Positions 15,354 to 24,625 of a stretch of 64,000 nt of DNA are shown piece by piece (the first letter of the stretch is position 1; each line of letters opens with the position of its first letter). The DNA comes from an uncultured Oscillibacter sp. GTDB taxonomy: Bacteria > Bacillota > Clostridia > Oscillospirales > Oscillospiraceae. The position numbers were made by a program, and so were the translations under genes. Under the pieces are notes generated by a model. It was not told the DNA's origin. It saw only the letters and a list, made by a program, of their open reading frames with translations, and ran no database searches. The stretch is taken from NCBI RefSeq assembly GCF_947654275.1, contig NZ_CANTJS010000009.1, forward strand, positions 1 through 64,000, read 5' to 3'.

Positions 15354-15402
15354 AAACCTGATAGGCCGCCCCGGAATCGGGCGGGAGCAGGGGGAACGTA
15401 CT

Positions 15403-16275
15403 GTGGCAAAATGCAAGAACATCATTCACGTCATCCAGAGCAATATGGACGGGTTTTCCAAGGGACAGAAGCGCATAGCGGCCTATATTCTGGAAAACTA
15501 CGATAAGGCCGCCTTTATGACCGCCAGCCGTCTGGGGAGCCTGGCGGGGGTCAGCGAATCCACGGTGGTCCGCTTCGCCTTTGAGCTGGGCTATGACGGC
15601 TATCCCAATATGCAGCGGGCTTTGCAGGAGATGATCCGGAGCCGCCTGACCTCCACCCAGCGCATTCAGGCGGCGGGGGACATTTTTTCCGGACAGGACG
15701 TGCTGCCTGCCGTGATTCAGTCCGACATTGACAAGCTCCGGCTTATGAGCAGTCAGGCCAATCAGAGCGAGTTTGACCGGGTGGTTGACAAGCTGATGGG
15801 CTGCCGGCACATCTACATTTTCGGCGTCCGGTCCTCTTCCTTTGTGGCGGGCTATCTGAATTTTTACATGCACCTGCTGCGGGAAAACGTCACGCTGGTG
15901 CAGTCCAGCGCGGCGGGGGAAATCTTTGAACAGCTTCTGCGCATTGGGCCCGGGGATGTGATGCTGGCCATCAGCTTCCCGCGGTACTCCAAGGTCACCA
16001 TCAATACGGTGAAGTTTGCCCGGGACCGGGGGGCCAGTGTGGTGGCCATTACGGACAATGCTTCCTCTCCCATCTACCAGCTTTCGGACGCGGCGCTGCT
16101 GGCGCCCTGTGAGATGATTTCCTTTGTGGATTCCATGGTGGCCCCCTTGTCCCTGATGAACGCCTTGGTGGTGACCATCTCCAACCGGGTGGAAAAGGAC
16201 ATTTCCACCACCTTCTCGGAGCTGGAGACCATCTGGAACGAATACGGTGTCTTTGGAAGGATGGATGACGAATGA
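15403..16275 (+). CDS. MurR/RpiR-family transcriptional regulator
   Basis: 290 aa with an N-terminal helix-turn-helix (about 1-77, FSKGQKRIAAYILENYDKAAF, ASRLGSLAGVSESTVVRFA) and a C-terminal SIS sugar-phosphate-binding domain (about 125-260, CRHIYIFGVRSSSFVAGYL). GTG start at 15403 after GCAGGGGG. Such proteins respond to phosphosugars; no sugar gene is adjacent, so target and ligand are unknown. Its ATGA overlap with the next gene places it within the operon rather than as a separate unit. Confidence 0.9.
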   Translation: MAKCKNIIHVIQSNMDGFSKGQKRIAAYILENYDKAAFMTASRLGSLAGVSESTVVRFAFELGYDGYPNMQRALQEMIRSRLTSTQRIQAAGDIFSGQDVLPAVIQSDIDKLRLMSSQANQSEFDRVVDKLMGCRHIYIFGVRSSSFVAGYLNFYMHLLRENVTLVQSSAAGEIFEQLLRIGPGDVMLAISFPRYSKVTINTVKFARDRGASVVAITDNASSPIYQLSDAALLAPCEMISFVDSMVAPLSLMNALVVTISNRVEKDISTTFSELETIWNEYGVFGRMDDE

Positions 16276-17510
16276 GGGTGCTTGTAGTGGGCGGGGGAGC
16301 CGCCGGGATGATGGCCGCCGTCTCCGCCGCGGAGGGGGGCGCCGGCGTCACGCTGCTGGAGCCCAACGAACGCCTTGGCAAGAAGCTGAACATTACAGGC
16401 AAGGGACGCTGCAACCTGACCAACAACGCCGGTCTGGAAGAGCTGCTGGCCAATGTCCCCCGGAATGGGAAATTCCTTTACAGTGCTTTTGCCCGCTTCA
16501 ATGCCCAGGATACCATGGCCTTTTTTGAGGAACTGGGCGTTCCGCTGAAAACCGAGCGGGGAAACCGGGTGTTTCCGGTCAGCGACCGGGCCTTTGACGT
16601 CAGCGCCGCCCTGGAACGGCGTCTGAAAAAGCTCCGGGTCCGTCTGGTCCGGGACCGGGCGAAGGCCCTGGAGACAGAGGACGGCGCGGTCCGGGGCGTC
16701 CTGGGAGAAGGGGAGCGTTACCCGGCGGAGGCGGTGATTCTGGCTACCGGCGGCGTGTCCTATCCTGCCACCGGCTCCACCGGAGAGGGCCACCGGCTGG
16801 CGGAGGCCGCCGGGCACACCGTGACGCCCCTCCGGGGCTCTCTGGTGCCCCTGCGGGACTTTGGGCTGGGGAAGACCCTCCAGGGGCTCAGCCTGCGGAA
16901 CGTGGGCCTTACGGTGTTTGAGAACAGCAAAAAAATCTACACGGATTTTGGTGAACTGGTCTTTACCCACTTCGGCGTCAGCGGGCCGCTGATTCTGTCG
17001 GCCTCCGCCCATATGCGGTATTTTGAGGAACGGGCCTATCATCTGGAAATTGACCTGAAGCCCGCCCTGGATGAGCAGGCCCTGGACCGGCGGCTGAGAA
17101 TGGATTTCAAGAAGTACAGCAACCATGATTTCTGCAACGCTTTAAACGACCTGCTTCCTCAAAAGCTGATTTCGGAGATGGTCCGGGTCTCCGGCATCGA
17201 CCCCAGGCAGAAGGTTCACGACGTCACCAAGGAACAGCGCCGGGGCCTGCTCCAGCTGCTGAAGCACTTCCCGGTGGTCATCGCCGGGCCCTGCCCGGTG
17301 GAGGACGCCATCGTCACCTCCGGCGGCGTCAAAGTGGGGGAGGTGGACCCAAGGACCATGGAATCAAAGCTTGTAAAGGGATTATACTTTGCGGGTGAAA
17401 TTTTGGATGCGGACGCTTATACCGGCGGCTTCAACCTTCAGATCGCATGGTCCACCGGCCGTGCGGCGGGGCAGGCGGCGTCGAATTGCTTCGGGCCCCG
17501 AAAGCCGTAA
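16272..17510 (+). CDS. HI0933/BaiN-family FAD-dependent oxidoreductase
   Basis: 412 aa flavoprotein. Rossmann motif VVGGGAAGMMAA (5-16), family motif LGKKLNITGKGRCNLTN (about 36-52), a central insert domain, and C-terminal GGVKVGEVDPRTMESK and LYFAGEILDADAYTGGFNL. Family members are flavoproteins of largely unknown substrate; one in Clostridium acts in bile-acid 7-dehydroxylation (BaiN), but this is the generic chromosomal copy that sits before cmk in many Clostridia. I would not infer bile-acid activity. Confidence 0.88.
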   Translation: MRVLVVGGGAAGMMAAVSAAEGGAGVTLLEPNERLGKKLNITGKGRCNLTNNAGLEELLANVPRNGKFLYSAFARFNAQDTMAFFEELGVPLKTERGNRVFPVSDRAFDVSAALERRLKKLRVRLVRDRAKALETEDGAVRGVLGEGERYPAEAVILATGGVSYPATGSTGEGHRLAEAAGHTVTPLRGSLVPLRDFGLGKTLQGLSLRNVGLTVFENSKKIYTDFGELVFTHFGVSGPLILSASAHMRYFEERAYHLEIDLKPALDEQALDRRLRMDFKKYSNHDFCNALNDLLPQKLISEMVRVSGIDPRQKVHDVTKEQRRGLLQLLKHFPVVIAGPCPVEDAIVTSGGVKVGEVDPRTMESKLVKGLYFAGEILDADAYTGGFNLQIAWSTGRAAGQAASNCFGPRKP

Positions 17511-17548
17511 GGCTTGGATTACAAAAGAAAAACAGGGAGGTTTCCTCT

Positions 17549-18226
17549 ATGAGCACCATTCGCGTTGCCATTGACGGGCCCTCCGGCGCGGGAAAGAGCA
17601 CACTGGCCCGGTCCGCCGCCGGAAAGCTGGGCTTTGTCTACGTGGATACCGGAGCCATCTACCGCACCATCGGCCTGTATGTTTTTCAAAATCACATCGA
17701 CCCGGAGGACGGGGAGGCGGTGTCGGCGGCGTTGGAGTCGATTTACGTGGACCTGCGCTATGACGGAGAGGGGCGGCAGCAGATGCTGCTGAATGGCCGG
17801 GATGTGTCTCAGGACATCCGCCTGCCGGAGATTTCCCGCTTCGCCTCCGCCGTTTCCGCTCTGCCGGCGGTGCGGGCCCATCTGCTGGAGCTGCAGCGGG
17901 CTTTGGGGCGGGTCCACAACGTCATTATGGATGGCCGGGACATCGGCACGGTGGTGCTGCCGGACGCCGAGGTGAAGATTTACCTGACGGCGGCCCCTCA
18001 GGCCCGGGCGGAGCGCCGCTGCCGGGAGCTGGAGCAGCGGGGGACCCCCCAGCCCTTTGAGGAGGTCCTCAGAGATATCGAGGCCCGGGACTGGCGGGAC
18101 ACGCACCGGGCGGCGGCCCCCCTCCGGAAGGCGGAGGACGCGGTGCTGCTGGACACCACCGGGCTGGATTTTCAAGAGAGCGAGGCGGCTCTGCTGGACA
18201 TTATTCGGGAAAGGACGGGCCTGTGA
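17549..18226 (+). CDS. cmk: Cytidylate kinase
   Basis: 225 aa. P-loop GPSGAGKST (10-18), substrate segment DTGAIYRTIGL, NMP-binding region, and DGRDIGTVVLPDA plus the LID region. Phosphorylates CMP and dCMP. ATG at 17549 after AGGGAGG. Followed without a gap by plsC. Confidence 0.96.
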   Translation: MSTIRVAIDGPSGAGKSTLARSAAGKLGFVYVDTGAIYRTIGLYVFQNHIDPEDGEAVSAALESIYVDLRYDGEGRQQMLLNGRDVSQDIRLPEISRFASAVSALPAVRAHLLELQRALGRVHNVIMDGRDIGTVVLPDAEVKIYLTAAPQARAERRCRELEQRGTPQPFEEVLRDIEARDWRDTHRAAAPLRKAEDAVLLDTTGLDFQESEAALLDIIRERTGL

Positions 18227-18862
18227 ATGAAGCCATTTAACCGCGTGTTCGTCGTGATTTATTATGTTGTGGGCTTTATTGCCGGCATTCTGCACCCTGT
18301 CACGGTGGAGGGCATGGACCGCCTGCCGGACAGCGGCGTTCTGCTCTGCCCCAACCACGCCAGCAACTGGGACCCCATTCTGGTGGCGCTGAAGCTGCCC
18401 ATCAACTACCGCCTTCACATTATGGCCAAGGAGGAGCTGTTCAAAAATCCCCTCTTGGGCTGGCTCCTCCGGAAGGTGGGGGCCTTTCCCGTCAGCCGGG
18501 GGAACAATGACATCAACACCATCCGAACGGCCATTCAATCCATCAAGGATGGAGATAATCTGCTGGTTTTCCCGGAGGGCACCACGATTCATGACGGCAT
18601 CGGCTACACGGACGGCCTGCCGGCTCACGCCAAGGCCGGAGTGGCCATGATCGGCGTACGGACCGGGGCAAAGCTGGTGCCGGTGTTTGTGGACGGGGAA
18701 AAGAAGCTGTTTCACCGGACCCGCATTATCTTCGGTGAGCCCTACCAGCCCCATTACACCGGCCGCCGGGGGACCTCCGACGAAATGCAGAAAATTGCCG
18801 ACGATATTTTAGCGGCGGCCTACGCTCTGGGAGGCCAGGCCGTGGGAGGAAAGCCGCTGTGA
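18227..18862 (+). CDS. plsC: 1-acylglycerol-3-phosphate O-acyltransferase
   Basis: 211 aa membrane-associated acyltransferase making phosphatidic acid. N-terminal hydrophobic segment (about 7-24), catalytic NHxxxxD as NHASNWD (43-49), and FPEGT block near 107-111. The start codon directly abuts the cmk stop, and the end overlaps ispH by 4 nt. The cmk-plsC-ispH/rpsA order is a known Clostridia arrangement. Confidence 0.93.
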   Translation: MKPFNRVFVVIYYVVGFIAGILHPVTVEGMDRLPDSGVLLCPNHASNWDPILVALKLPINYRLHIMAKEELFKNPLLGWLLRKVGAFPVSRGNNDINTIRTAIQSIKDGDNLLVFPEGTTIHDGIGYTDGLPAHAKAGVAMIGVRTGAKLVPVFVDGEKKLFHRTRIIFGEPYQPHYTGRRGTSDEMQKIADDILAAAYALGGQAVGGKPL

Positions 18863-20868
18863 TCCCGGCGGGAGCCGGGCCGGGCCGGGAGACACAGGAG
18901 AGGACGGGCGGACGGGTCCTGCTGGCGGAGAGCGCCGGATTCTGCTACGGTGTGCGCCGGGCGGTGGAGCTGGCCCAGGGGACCGCTGCCGGCTCCGGCG
19001 GCTGCTGGATGCTGGGGGATCTGATTCACAATACATATGTGGTGGAGGACCTGGCCCGCCGGGGCATCCGCCGGGCGGAGAGCCCCGACGCCATCAGGCC
19101 GGGGGACACCGTGCTGATTCGGGCCCACGGGGAGCGGAAGGAGGTTCTGGACCGTCTGAGGGCCCGGGGGGCCCGCTGTGTGGACGCCTCCTGCCCCAAT
19201 GTCCGGCGCATCCAGACCCTGGCGGAGGAGGCGGAGGCGGAGGGCCGCCGGCCCGTCATCATCGGTGAGCCCCATCATCCGGAGGTGGCGGGCATTGCCA
19301 GCCGGTGCGTGAACCCGCTGATTTTCCAGGGGCCGGAGGCTGTGAGGGAGTGGCTGGCTCAGGCTCCGGAGCACCGGGAGACGCCTCTGACGGTGGTGGC
19401 GCAGACCACCTGTATTCGTGAACTTTTTGAAACTTCTTGGAAAATCATAAAAAAAGAGTGTACAAACGCAAAAAAATTTGATACAATATGCAATGCTACG
19501 CAAAAGCGTCAGTCCGAGGCGGCGGTCATCGCCTCTCAGGCGGACGTGATGGTTGTGGTGGGAGACCGTAAAAGCGCCAACACCAAACATTTGACAGAGA
19601 TTTGCAGGAGGAGCTGCCCCAGGGTTATTCAGATTGAGACCGTGGACGAGCTCCCGCCGGATTTGTTCGATGATTGCGCTGTTGCCGGTCTTACGGCCGG
19701 TGCCTCCACGCCAGCGTGCATCATTAAGGAGGTATATGCAGCAATGAGTGAAGAAATCAAAGCGGTCGAGAGCAAAGAGGAGTCCTTTGAGGAACTGTTG
19801 AACCAGTCCTTCAAAACTTTAAATACAGGGGAGAAGGTAACCGGCATTGTCACCGCCATCACTCCGACGGAGGTGCAGGTGGATGTGGGCGCCAAGCAGG
19901 CGGCTTACATCAAGTTCAACGAACTCAGCGACGACCCCAGCGCGAAACCCGAGGACATTGTCAAGGTCGGAGACGAAATTGAGACCTACATTGTCCGTGT
20001 CAACGATGTGGAGGGCTACGCCGAGCTCTCCAAGAAGCGGCTGGACGCCGTGAAGGTCTGGGAGAATATCGAGCAGGCCGTTGAGGAGAAGACCGTGCTG
20101 GAGGGCACCGTCACCGAGGAGAACAAGGGCGGCATCGTGGTCTCCGTCAAGGGCGTGCGGGTGTTTGTCCCCGCTTCCCAGAGCGGCCAGCCCCGGGGCG
20201 CCGATCTCTCCGCCATGAAGGGGCAGAAGGTTCAGCTGCGGGTTACCGAGGTGAACCGTGCCCGCCGCCGGGTGGTGGGCTCCATTCGTTCTGTATCCGA
20301 TGAGGCCCGCCGTGCCGCTCAGGAGGAAATCTGGGCCAACATTGAGGCCGGCAAGCGTTATACCGGCACCGTAAAGTCCATGACCAGCTATGGCGTGTTT
20401 GTGGATATCGGCGGTGTGGACGGCATGGTACATATCTCCGAGCTGAGCTGGAGCCGGATTAAAACGCCCTCCGAGATCTGCAAGGTTGGGGACACCATGG
20501 AGGTTTATGTCATCTCCTATGATCCCGAGAAGCGCAAAATCTCCCTGGGCGTCAAGGACCACGACGTGGACCCCTGGCAGGTCTTCATGGACAAGTACGC
20601 CGTGGGCGATGTGGCCTCTGTCCGCGTTGTCAAGCTGATGACCTTCGGCGCCTTTGCCGAAGTGGTCCCCGGTGTGGATGGCCTGATTCACATTTCTCAG
20701 ATTGCCGACCGCCGCATCGAGAAGCCCGAGGATGTGCTGTCCGAGGGTCAGATTGTGGACGCCAAAATTACCGCCGTGGACGAGGAGCGCAAGAAGATTT
20801 CCCTGTCCATCCGCGCCCTGCTGGTGCCCTCTGTGGAGGAGACCGAGGACGACGGGGCGGAGGAGTAA
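18859..20868 (+). CDS. ispH: Bifunctional 4-hydroxy-3-methylbut-2-enyl diphosphate reductase / S1 RNA-binding protein
   Basis: 669 aa fusion. The N-terminal ~290 residues are IspH, the last enzyme of the MEP isoprenoid pathway, with the three Fe-S cysteines C29 (GFCYG), C112 (SCPNV) and C211 (TICNATQ). The C-terminal ~340 residues carry about four S1 domains (e.g. GIVTAITPTEVQVDVGAKQ, TSYGVFVDIGGVDGMVHISE) like ribosomal protein S1. GTG start overlaps plsC. The fusion is known in Clostridia. Oddly, a strong AAGGAGGT (19726-19733) and in-frame ATG (19744) lie exactly at the domain junction, after a very AT-rich stretch. Confidence 0.95.
   Translation: MIPAGAGPGRETQERTGGRVLLAESAGFCYGVRRAVELAQGTAAGSGGCWMLGDLIHNTYVVEDLARRGIRRAESPDAIRPGDTVLIRAHGERKEVLDRLRARGARCVDASCPNVRRIQTLAEEAEAEGRRPVIIGEPHHPEVAGIASRCVNPLIFQGPEAVREWLAQAPEHRETPLTVVAQTTCIRELFETSWKIIKKECTNAKKFDTICNATQKRQSEAAVIASQADVMVVVGDRKSANTKHLTEICRRSCPRVIQIETVDELPPDLFDDCAVAGLTAGASTPACIIKEVYAAMSEEIKAVESKEESFEELLNQSFKTLNTGEKVTGIVTAITPTEVQVDVGAKQAAYIKFNELSDDPSAKPEDIVKVGDEIETYIVRVNDVEGYAELSKKRLDAVKVWENIEQAVEEKTVLEGTVTEENKGGIVVSVKGVRVFVPASQSGQPRGADLSAMKGQKVQLRVTEVNRARRRVVGSIRSVSDEARRAAQEEIWANIEAGKRYTGTVKSMTSYGVFVDIGGVDGMVHISELSWSRIKTPSEICKVGDTMEVYVISYDPEKRKISLGVKDHDVDPWQVFMDKYAVGDVASVRVVKLMTFGAFAEVVPGVDGLIHISQIADRRIEKPEDVLSEGQIVDAKITAVDEERKKISLSIRALLVPSVEETEDDGAEE
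19459..19746 (+). promoter_or_regulatory. Possible internal promoter and start for the S1 half
   Basis: Inside ispH an AT-rich patch (about 19430-19500) contains TGTACA (19459-19464), 17 nt, TACAAT (19482-19487). At the junction AAGGAGGT (19726-19733) sits 10 nt before the in-frame ATG at 19744 (MSEEIKAVESKEES). Together these could give a separate S1 protein of about 374 aa. Inference only. Confidence 0.4.
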
Positions 20869-20901
20869 GCCCTCCGAAGCGCATCCCCCAATAGGTAAAA
20901 G

Positions 20902-20929
20902 GGCAGGCCCTCCGGGCCTGTCTTTTTTC
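20902..20929 (+). terminator. ispH/rpsA terminator
   Basis: Stem CAGGCCC/GGGCCTG (20904-20910/20914-20920), extended by outer pairs, then TTTTTT. Confidence 0.85.
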
Positions 20930-20959
20930 GAAAATCATGTTATTTTTTTCACGTTTGCA

Positions 20960-20988
20960 TTGCAAAGCCGGAAAAAAGCTGTTATACT
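20960..20988 (+). promoter_or_regulatory. Sigma-A promoter of the CoA-transferase
   Basis: TTGCAA (20960-20965), 17 nt, TATACT (20983-20988), in an AT-rich gap of 233 bp. The leader before the start at 21102 is about 105 nt; I see no riboswitch in it. Confidence 0.75.
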
Positions 20989-21101
20989 GAATTTGTATTG
21001 GAAAATATTTGGCATGAACCCCGCGGAACCCCGGAGGACCCGAAGCGATTCCCCCTGAGGGAAGTACATCATTCATATTTAATATATTGGAGGAATTGAA
21101 C

Positions 21102-22448
21102 ATGAGCTATCAGCAGGAATACCGTCAGAAGCTGACCAGCGCTGAGGAGGCGGTGAAGGTCGTTAAATCCGGCGATTGGCTGGATTATGGCTGGAGCGTC
21201 TGTTCCCCGAACGCCCTGGATACAGCCCTGGCCGCCCGAATGGGGGAGCTGACGGACGTGAACATCCGGGGCGGCATCCTGACCCGCCGGCCCGCTATTT
21301 TCGACGTAGCGGACCCCGCCGGTCATTTCGCCTGGAACTCCTGGCATATGAGCGGCGTGGAGCGCAAGGCCATTAAAGAGGGGTTCGCCTATTATATCCC
21401 CCTGCGTTATTCTGAACTGCCCGGCTATTACCGGAACTGCATCAAGACGCTGGACGTAGCCATGTTCCAGGTGGCCCCCATGGACGAACACGGCTGGTTC
21501 AACTTCGGCCCCGGCGGCTCCCACCTGAAGGCGGTCTGCGAGTGCGCCAAGACCATCATTGTTGAGGTCAACAAAAATATGCCCGTGTGCCTGGGCGGCT
21601 TTGAGAACTGCGTCCACATCAGCGACGTGGCCATGATTGTGGAGGGGGAGAATCCCCCCATGGAGACCCTGGGCGGCGCGGGAACGGCTTCCGAGGTGGA
21701 TCTGGCCGTGGCCAATCTGGTGGTTCCGGAGATTGAGGACGGGGCCTGCCTCCAGCTGGGCATTGGCTCCATGCCCAGCGCCATCGGCAAGATGATTGCC
21801 GAGTCCGATTTGAAGAACCTGGGCGTTCATACGGAGATGTATGTGGACGCTTTTGTGGACATGTCCATGGCGGGCCGCATCACCGGAGCCTGCAAGCCCT
21901 TTGACCGGGGCCGGCAGACCTATGCCTTCGCCGCCGGCACCCAGAAGCTCTATGACTTCCTGAACAACAACCCCGAGTGCATGGCCGCTCCGGTGAGCTA
22001 TGTAAACGATATTGCCCGGGTGTCCCAGATTGACAAGTTCACCTCCATCAACGGCGCGGTGGACATCGACCTCTACGGACAGGTGTCCTCCGAATCCTCC
22101 GGCATCAACCACATTTCCGGAGCCGGCGGCCAGCAGGATTTCGTCATGGGCGCATACCTTGCCAGAGGCGGAAAGAGCTTTATCTGCTGCTCCTCCTCCT
22201 TCATGGACAAGAAGACCGGCCAGCTGAAATCCCGCATCCGTCCCACCCTGGTGGAGGGCTCCGTGGTCACGGCTACCCGGACCAATCTCCACTGGATTGT
22301 GACGGAGTACGGCAAGTTCAACGTCAAGGGCAAGTCCACCTGGGAGCGGGCCGAGGGACTGATCTCCATTGCCCATCCGCAGTTCCGGGACGAGCTCATT
22401 GCCGAGGCGGAGAAAATGCACATCTGGCGGCGCTCCAGCAAGCGCTGA
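21102..22448 (+). CDS. Butyryl-CoA:acetate CoA-transferase-type enzyme
   Basis: 448 aa CoA-transferase. Blocks matching But/4-hydroxybutyrate CoA-transferases include SGDWLDYGW (23-31), [44 protein letters not shown] and the C-terminal EKMHIWRR. The catalytic Glu is probably E245 in HTEMYVDAF. The enzyme moves CoA from butyryl-CoA to acetate, the last step of butyrate formation in gut Clostridia. ATG at 21102 after TTGGAGGA. It is a monocistronic gene with its own promoter. Whether acetate, 4-hydroxybutyrate or another acid is preferred cannot be read from sequence. Confidence 0.85.
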   Translation: MSYQQEYRQKLTSAEEAVKVVKSGDWLDYGWSVCSPNALDTALAARMGELTDVNIRGGILTRRPAIFDVADPAGHFAWNSWHMSGVERKAIKEGFAYYIPLRYSELPGYYRNCIKTLDVAMFQVAPMDEHGWFNFGPGGSHLKAVCECAKTIIVEVNKNMPVCLGGFENCVHISDVAMIVEGENPPMETLGGAGTASEVDLAVANLVVPEIEDGACLQLGIGSMPSAIGKMIAESDLKNLGVHTEMYVDAFVDMSMAGRITGACKPFDRGRQTYAFAAGTQKLYDFLNNNPECMAAPVSYVNDIARVSQIDKFTSINGAVDIDLYGQVSSESSGINHISGAGGQQDFVMGAYLARGGKSFICCSSSFMDKKTGQLKSRIRPTLVEGSVVTATRTNLHWIVTEYGKFNVKGKSTWERAEGLISIAHPQFRDELIAEAEKMHIWRRSSKR

Positions 22449-22743
22449 GCCCCTGGTCCGGAAGCCGCGCCGGCAGCGGTTTGCCGGAGAACCGGCATGA
22501 AGCAAACGCCTGTCCGCCTCTGAGGGCCGTGTATTTAAATCCCGCCTCTCAGCCCCGCGGAGGCGGACAGGGATGGTCAAGAAGCAAACCCACGGAGTTT
22601 CCCCAGTATTTCTTTCCTGGTCTGGCAAAGCGCCTGCCCCACAATTGTGGGGCGGGGGCACGCGAAATCTGTAACCTGGCATGTCCTGTGCGAGAAGCAG
22701 ACGTCTATGGCGGCTAACAGCCGCAGCAGGGAAAGGGGGACCC
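22449..22743 (+). other. Intergenic region with strong inverted repeats
   Basis: 295 bp without a gene. A perfect 12-bp stem CCTGTCCGCCTC/GAGGCGGACAGG (22509-22520/22560-22571) encloses a 39-nt loop that can itself pair (CTGAG/CTCAG). A perfect 18-bp palindrome, GCCCCACAATTGTGGGGC, lies at 22636-22653. Neither has a T run. They could be the 3' end of the CoA-transferase mRNA or a leader structure of carD. Confidence 0.6.
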
Positions 22744-23247
22744 ATGTTTGGAATCGGCGACCTGATCGTGCACCCGATGCACGGCGCCGGCGTCATTGAT
22801 GATGTCATTCAGGAAAAGGTGGCGGGCGTAACCAAGGAATACTATGTCTTTAAGATGCCTGTGGGCGGACTGATTTTGAAAATTCCCACCGCAAATTGTC
22901 AGGCCATAGGAATCCGCTCCATCATCTCCCATGAGGAGGCGGAGGCGTTTTTTGAGGGCCTCGCCTCTCTGGAGGTGGAATCCAACTCCAACTGGAACAA
23001 GCGCTATCAGGAGAATCTGACGCGTCTGAAAAGCGGCGACCTCAACGAGGTGGCCCGGGTCGTCAAGGGTCTGATGCGGCGGGAGTCCCGCCGGGGCCTG
23101 TCCACAGGGGAGAGGAAAATGCTCCACAGCGCCAAGCAGATTATTATTTCGGAGATTGCATTGGTGGAGGGCGGCGACTACCATTCGGTGGAAGCCCGGC
23201 TGGACCGCGCCATTATGCAGCCGGGCAAAATCCGCCAGCCCTCCTGA
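22744..23247 (+). CDS. CarD/CdnL-family transcription regulator
   Basis: 167 aa. The N-terminal Tudor-like RNA polymerase-binding domain is visible (FGIGDLIVHPMHGAGVIDDV, about 2-21, KEYYVFKMPVGGLILKIP), followed by a helical DNA-binding domain (LSTGERKMLHSAKQIIISE). CarD proteins bind the RNA polymerase beta subunit and stabilise open complexes. ATG at 22744 after AAAGGGGG. Proximity to ispD-ispF is common in Clostridia. Confidence 0.9.
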   Translation: MFGIGDLIVHPMHGAGVIDDVIQEKVAGVTKEYYVFKMPVGGLILKIPTANCQAIGIRSIISHEEAEAFFEGLASLEVESNSNWNKRYQENLTRLKSGDLNEVARVVKGLMRRESRRGLSTGERKMLHSAKQIIISEIALVEGGDYHSVEARLDRAIMQPGKIRQPS

Positions 23248-23299
23248 GGCTGGGGGGAGAGGAACAAAAACTGATGGCGGAAAGGCGGGAGAAGCCCAT

Positions 23300-24031
23300 A
23301 TGATTCCATTTTGGAAGAAGATACGGGAGACGAGCCGCCCCGGCTGCGCGGCCCTGGTGGTTGCGGCGGGAAGCTCCCAGCGCATGGGCGGGGTCAATAA
23401 GCTGTTCCAGCCGCTGGACGGCGTGCCGGTTCTGGTCCGGACGCTGACGGCGCTGGAGCGGGCCCGGCGGGTGGACGAGATCATCGTCGCCGCCCGGGAG
23501 GAAGACCTGCTGGAGATTTCCCGGCTTTGCAGGGAGTACGGCATCAGTAAATGTGTCAGAGTGGTGCGGGGAGGAGAAACCCGGGTCCACTCCGCGCTTC
23601 AGGCGGCCCTGGCAGCCTCGCCGGACATGGAGTTTCTGGCGGTGCAGGACGGGGCCCGGCCTCTGGCAACGCCGGAGCTGATCGACCAGGTGATTGCCGC
23701 CGCCGTCCGGTGCGGCGCTGCCGCGCCTGCCGTCGCGGTGAAGGATACCGTGAAAGCCGTCCGGGAGGACGGCGGCGTGACGGAGACCCTGGACCGGGGA
23801 CGGCTGCGGGCGGTTCAGACCCCCCAGGTCTTTGACGCCGGCCTGCTGAAGGCGGCGCTGCAATCCGCTCTGGAGCGGGGCAGTCCGGTGACGGACGACG
23901 CTTCCGCTGTGGAGGAGATGGGGAAGGTCGTTTTCCTGGTGGAGGGCGACGAGGAGAACCTGAAAATCACCACCCCCATGGACTTGATTCTGGCGGAGGC
24001 AATTGTGAAGGCGCGGGAGGACAGACAATGA
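23300..24031 (+). CDS. ispD: 2-C-methyl-D-erythritol 4-phosphate cytidylyltransferase
   Basis: 243 aa. Third enzyme of the MEP isoprenoid pathway: joins CTP and MEP. Nucleotide-binding motif [15 protein letters not shown] (17-31) with downstream K of NKLFQPL, then VQDGARPLA and VKDTVKAV. About 12 extra N-terminal residues precede the usual start. Overlaps ispF by 4 nt. Confidence 0.95.
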   Translation: MIPFWKKIRETSRPGCAALVVAAGSSQRMGGVNKLFQPLDGVPVLVRTLTALERARRVDEIIVAAREEDLLEISRLCREYGISKCVRVVRGGETRVHSALQAALAASPDMEFLAVQDGARPLATPELIDQVIAAAVRCGAAAPAVAVKDTVKAVREDGGVTETLDRGRLRAVQTPQVFDAGLLKAALQSALERGSPVTDDASAVEEMGKVVFLVEGDEENLKITTPMDLILAEAIVKAREDRQ

Positions 24032-24528
24032 CGAACCTGCGGATTGGACACGGCTATGACGTCCACCGCCTGACCGAAGGGCGGAAGCTGATTCTGGGCG
24101 GCGTGGAGATTTCCTGGGAAAAGGGCCTGCTGGGCCACTCCGATGCGGACGTGCTGACCCACGCCGTCATGGACGCCCTGACCGGCGCGGCCCGGCTGGG
24201 GGACATCGGGAAACTGTTCCCGGACACAGACCCGGCCTATGAGGGCATTTCCAGCCTGAAGCTGCTGGAGGAAACGGGCCGTCTTCTGGAGAAAAGGAGC
24301 TATGCCGTGGTGAACATCGACGCCGTGCTTCTGGCCCAGGCACCGAAGATTGCCCCCTATAAGGCCCGGATGGCGGAGAATATCGCCGCCGCTCTGGGCA
24401 TTGAGGCGGAGCGGGTCAACGTCAAGGCCACCACCGAGGAGGGCCTGGGCTTCACCGGCGACGGCTCCGGCATGGCGGCCCACGCCGTGGTGCTGGTGGA
24501 AAAAACGGGGGACGATGGGAACTCATAA
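24028..24528 (+). CDS. ispF: 2-C-methyl-D-erythritol 2,4-cyclodiphosphate synthase
   Basis: 166 aa. Follows IspD in the MEP pathway, forming the cyclic diphosphate and releasing CMP. Metal ligands appear as GYDVHR (6-11) and [17 protein letters not shown]-terminal [16 protein letters not shown] is the family signature. ATGA overlap with ispD. A terminator follows. Confidence 0.97.
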   Translation: MTNLRIGHGYDVHRLTEGRKLILGGVEISWEKGLLGHSDADVLTHAVMDALTGAARLGDIGKLFPDTDPAYEGISSLKLLEETGRLLEKRSYAVVNIDAVLLAQAPKIAPYKARMAENIAAALGIEAERVNVKATTEEGLGFTGDGSGMAAHAVVLVEKTGDDGNS

Positions 24529-24549
24529 TACTGCGCAGCTGTACAAATG

Positions 24550-24587
24550 CTGCACGAAAAATTGCACAAAAACTGCGCAAAAATGCG
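24550..24587. repeat. Short iterated TGCRCAAAA motif
   Basis: TGCACGAAAAA, TGCACAAAAA and TGCGCAAAAA follow one another at an 11-12 bp pitch just after ispF. This is close to one helical turn. Confidence 0.5.
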
Positions 24588-24591
24588 ATGA

Positions 24592-24625
24592 AGGCTCTGC
24601 CGCCCGGCAGGGCCTGTTTCTTTTT
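24592..24625 (+). terminator. ispF terminator
   Basis: 11-bp stem AGGCTCTGCCG/CGGCAGGGCCT (24592-24602/24605-24615, one G-T pair), then GTTTCTTTTT. Confidence 0.8.

Noticed and set aside
16272-17510. Bile-acid dehydroxylation gene (baiN)
   Set aside because: The family match is general; no other bai genes are present and this cmk-linked flavoprotein is widespread.
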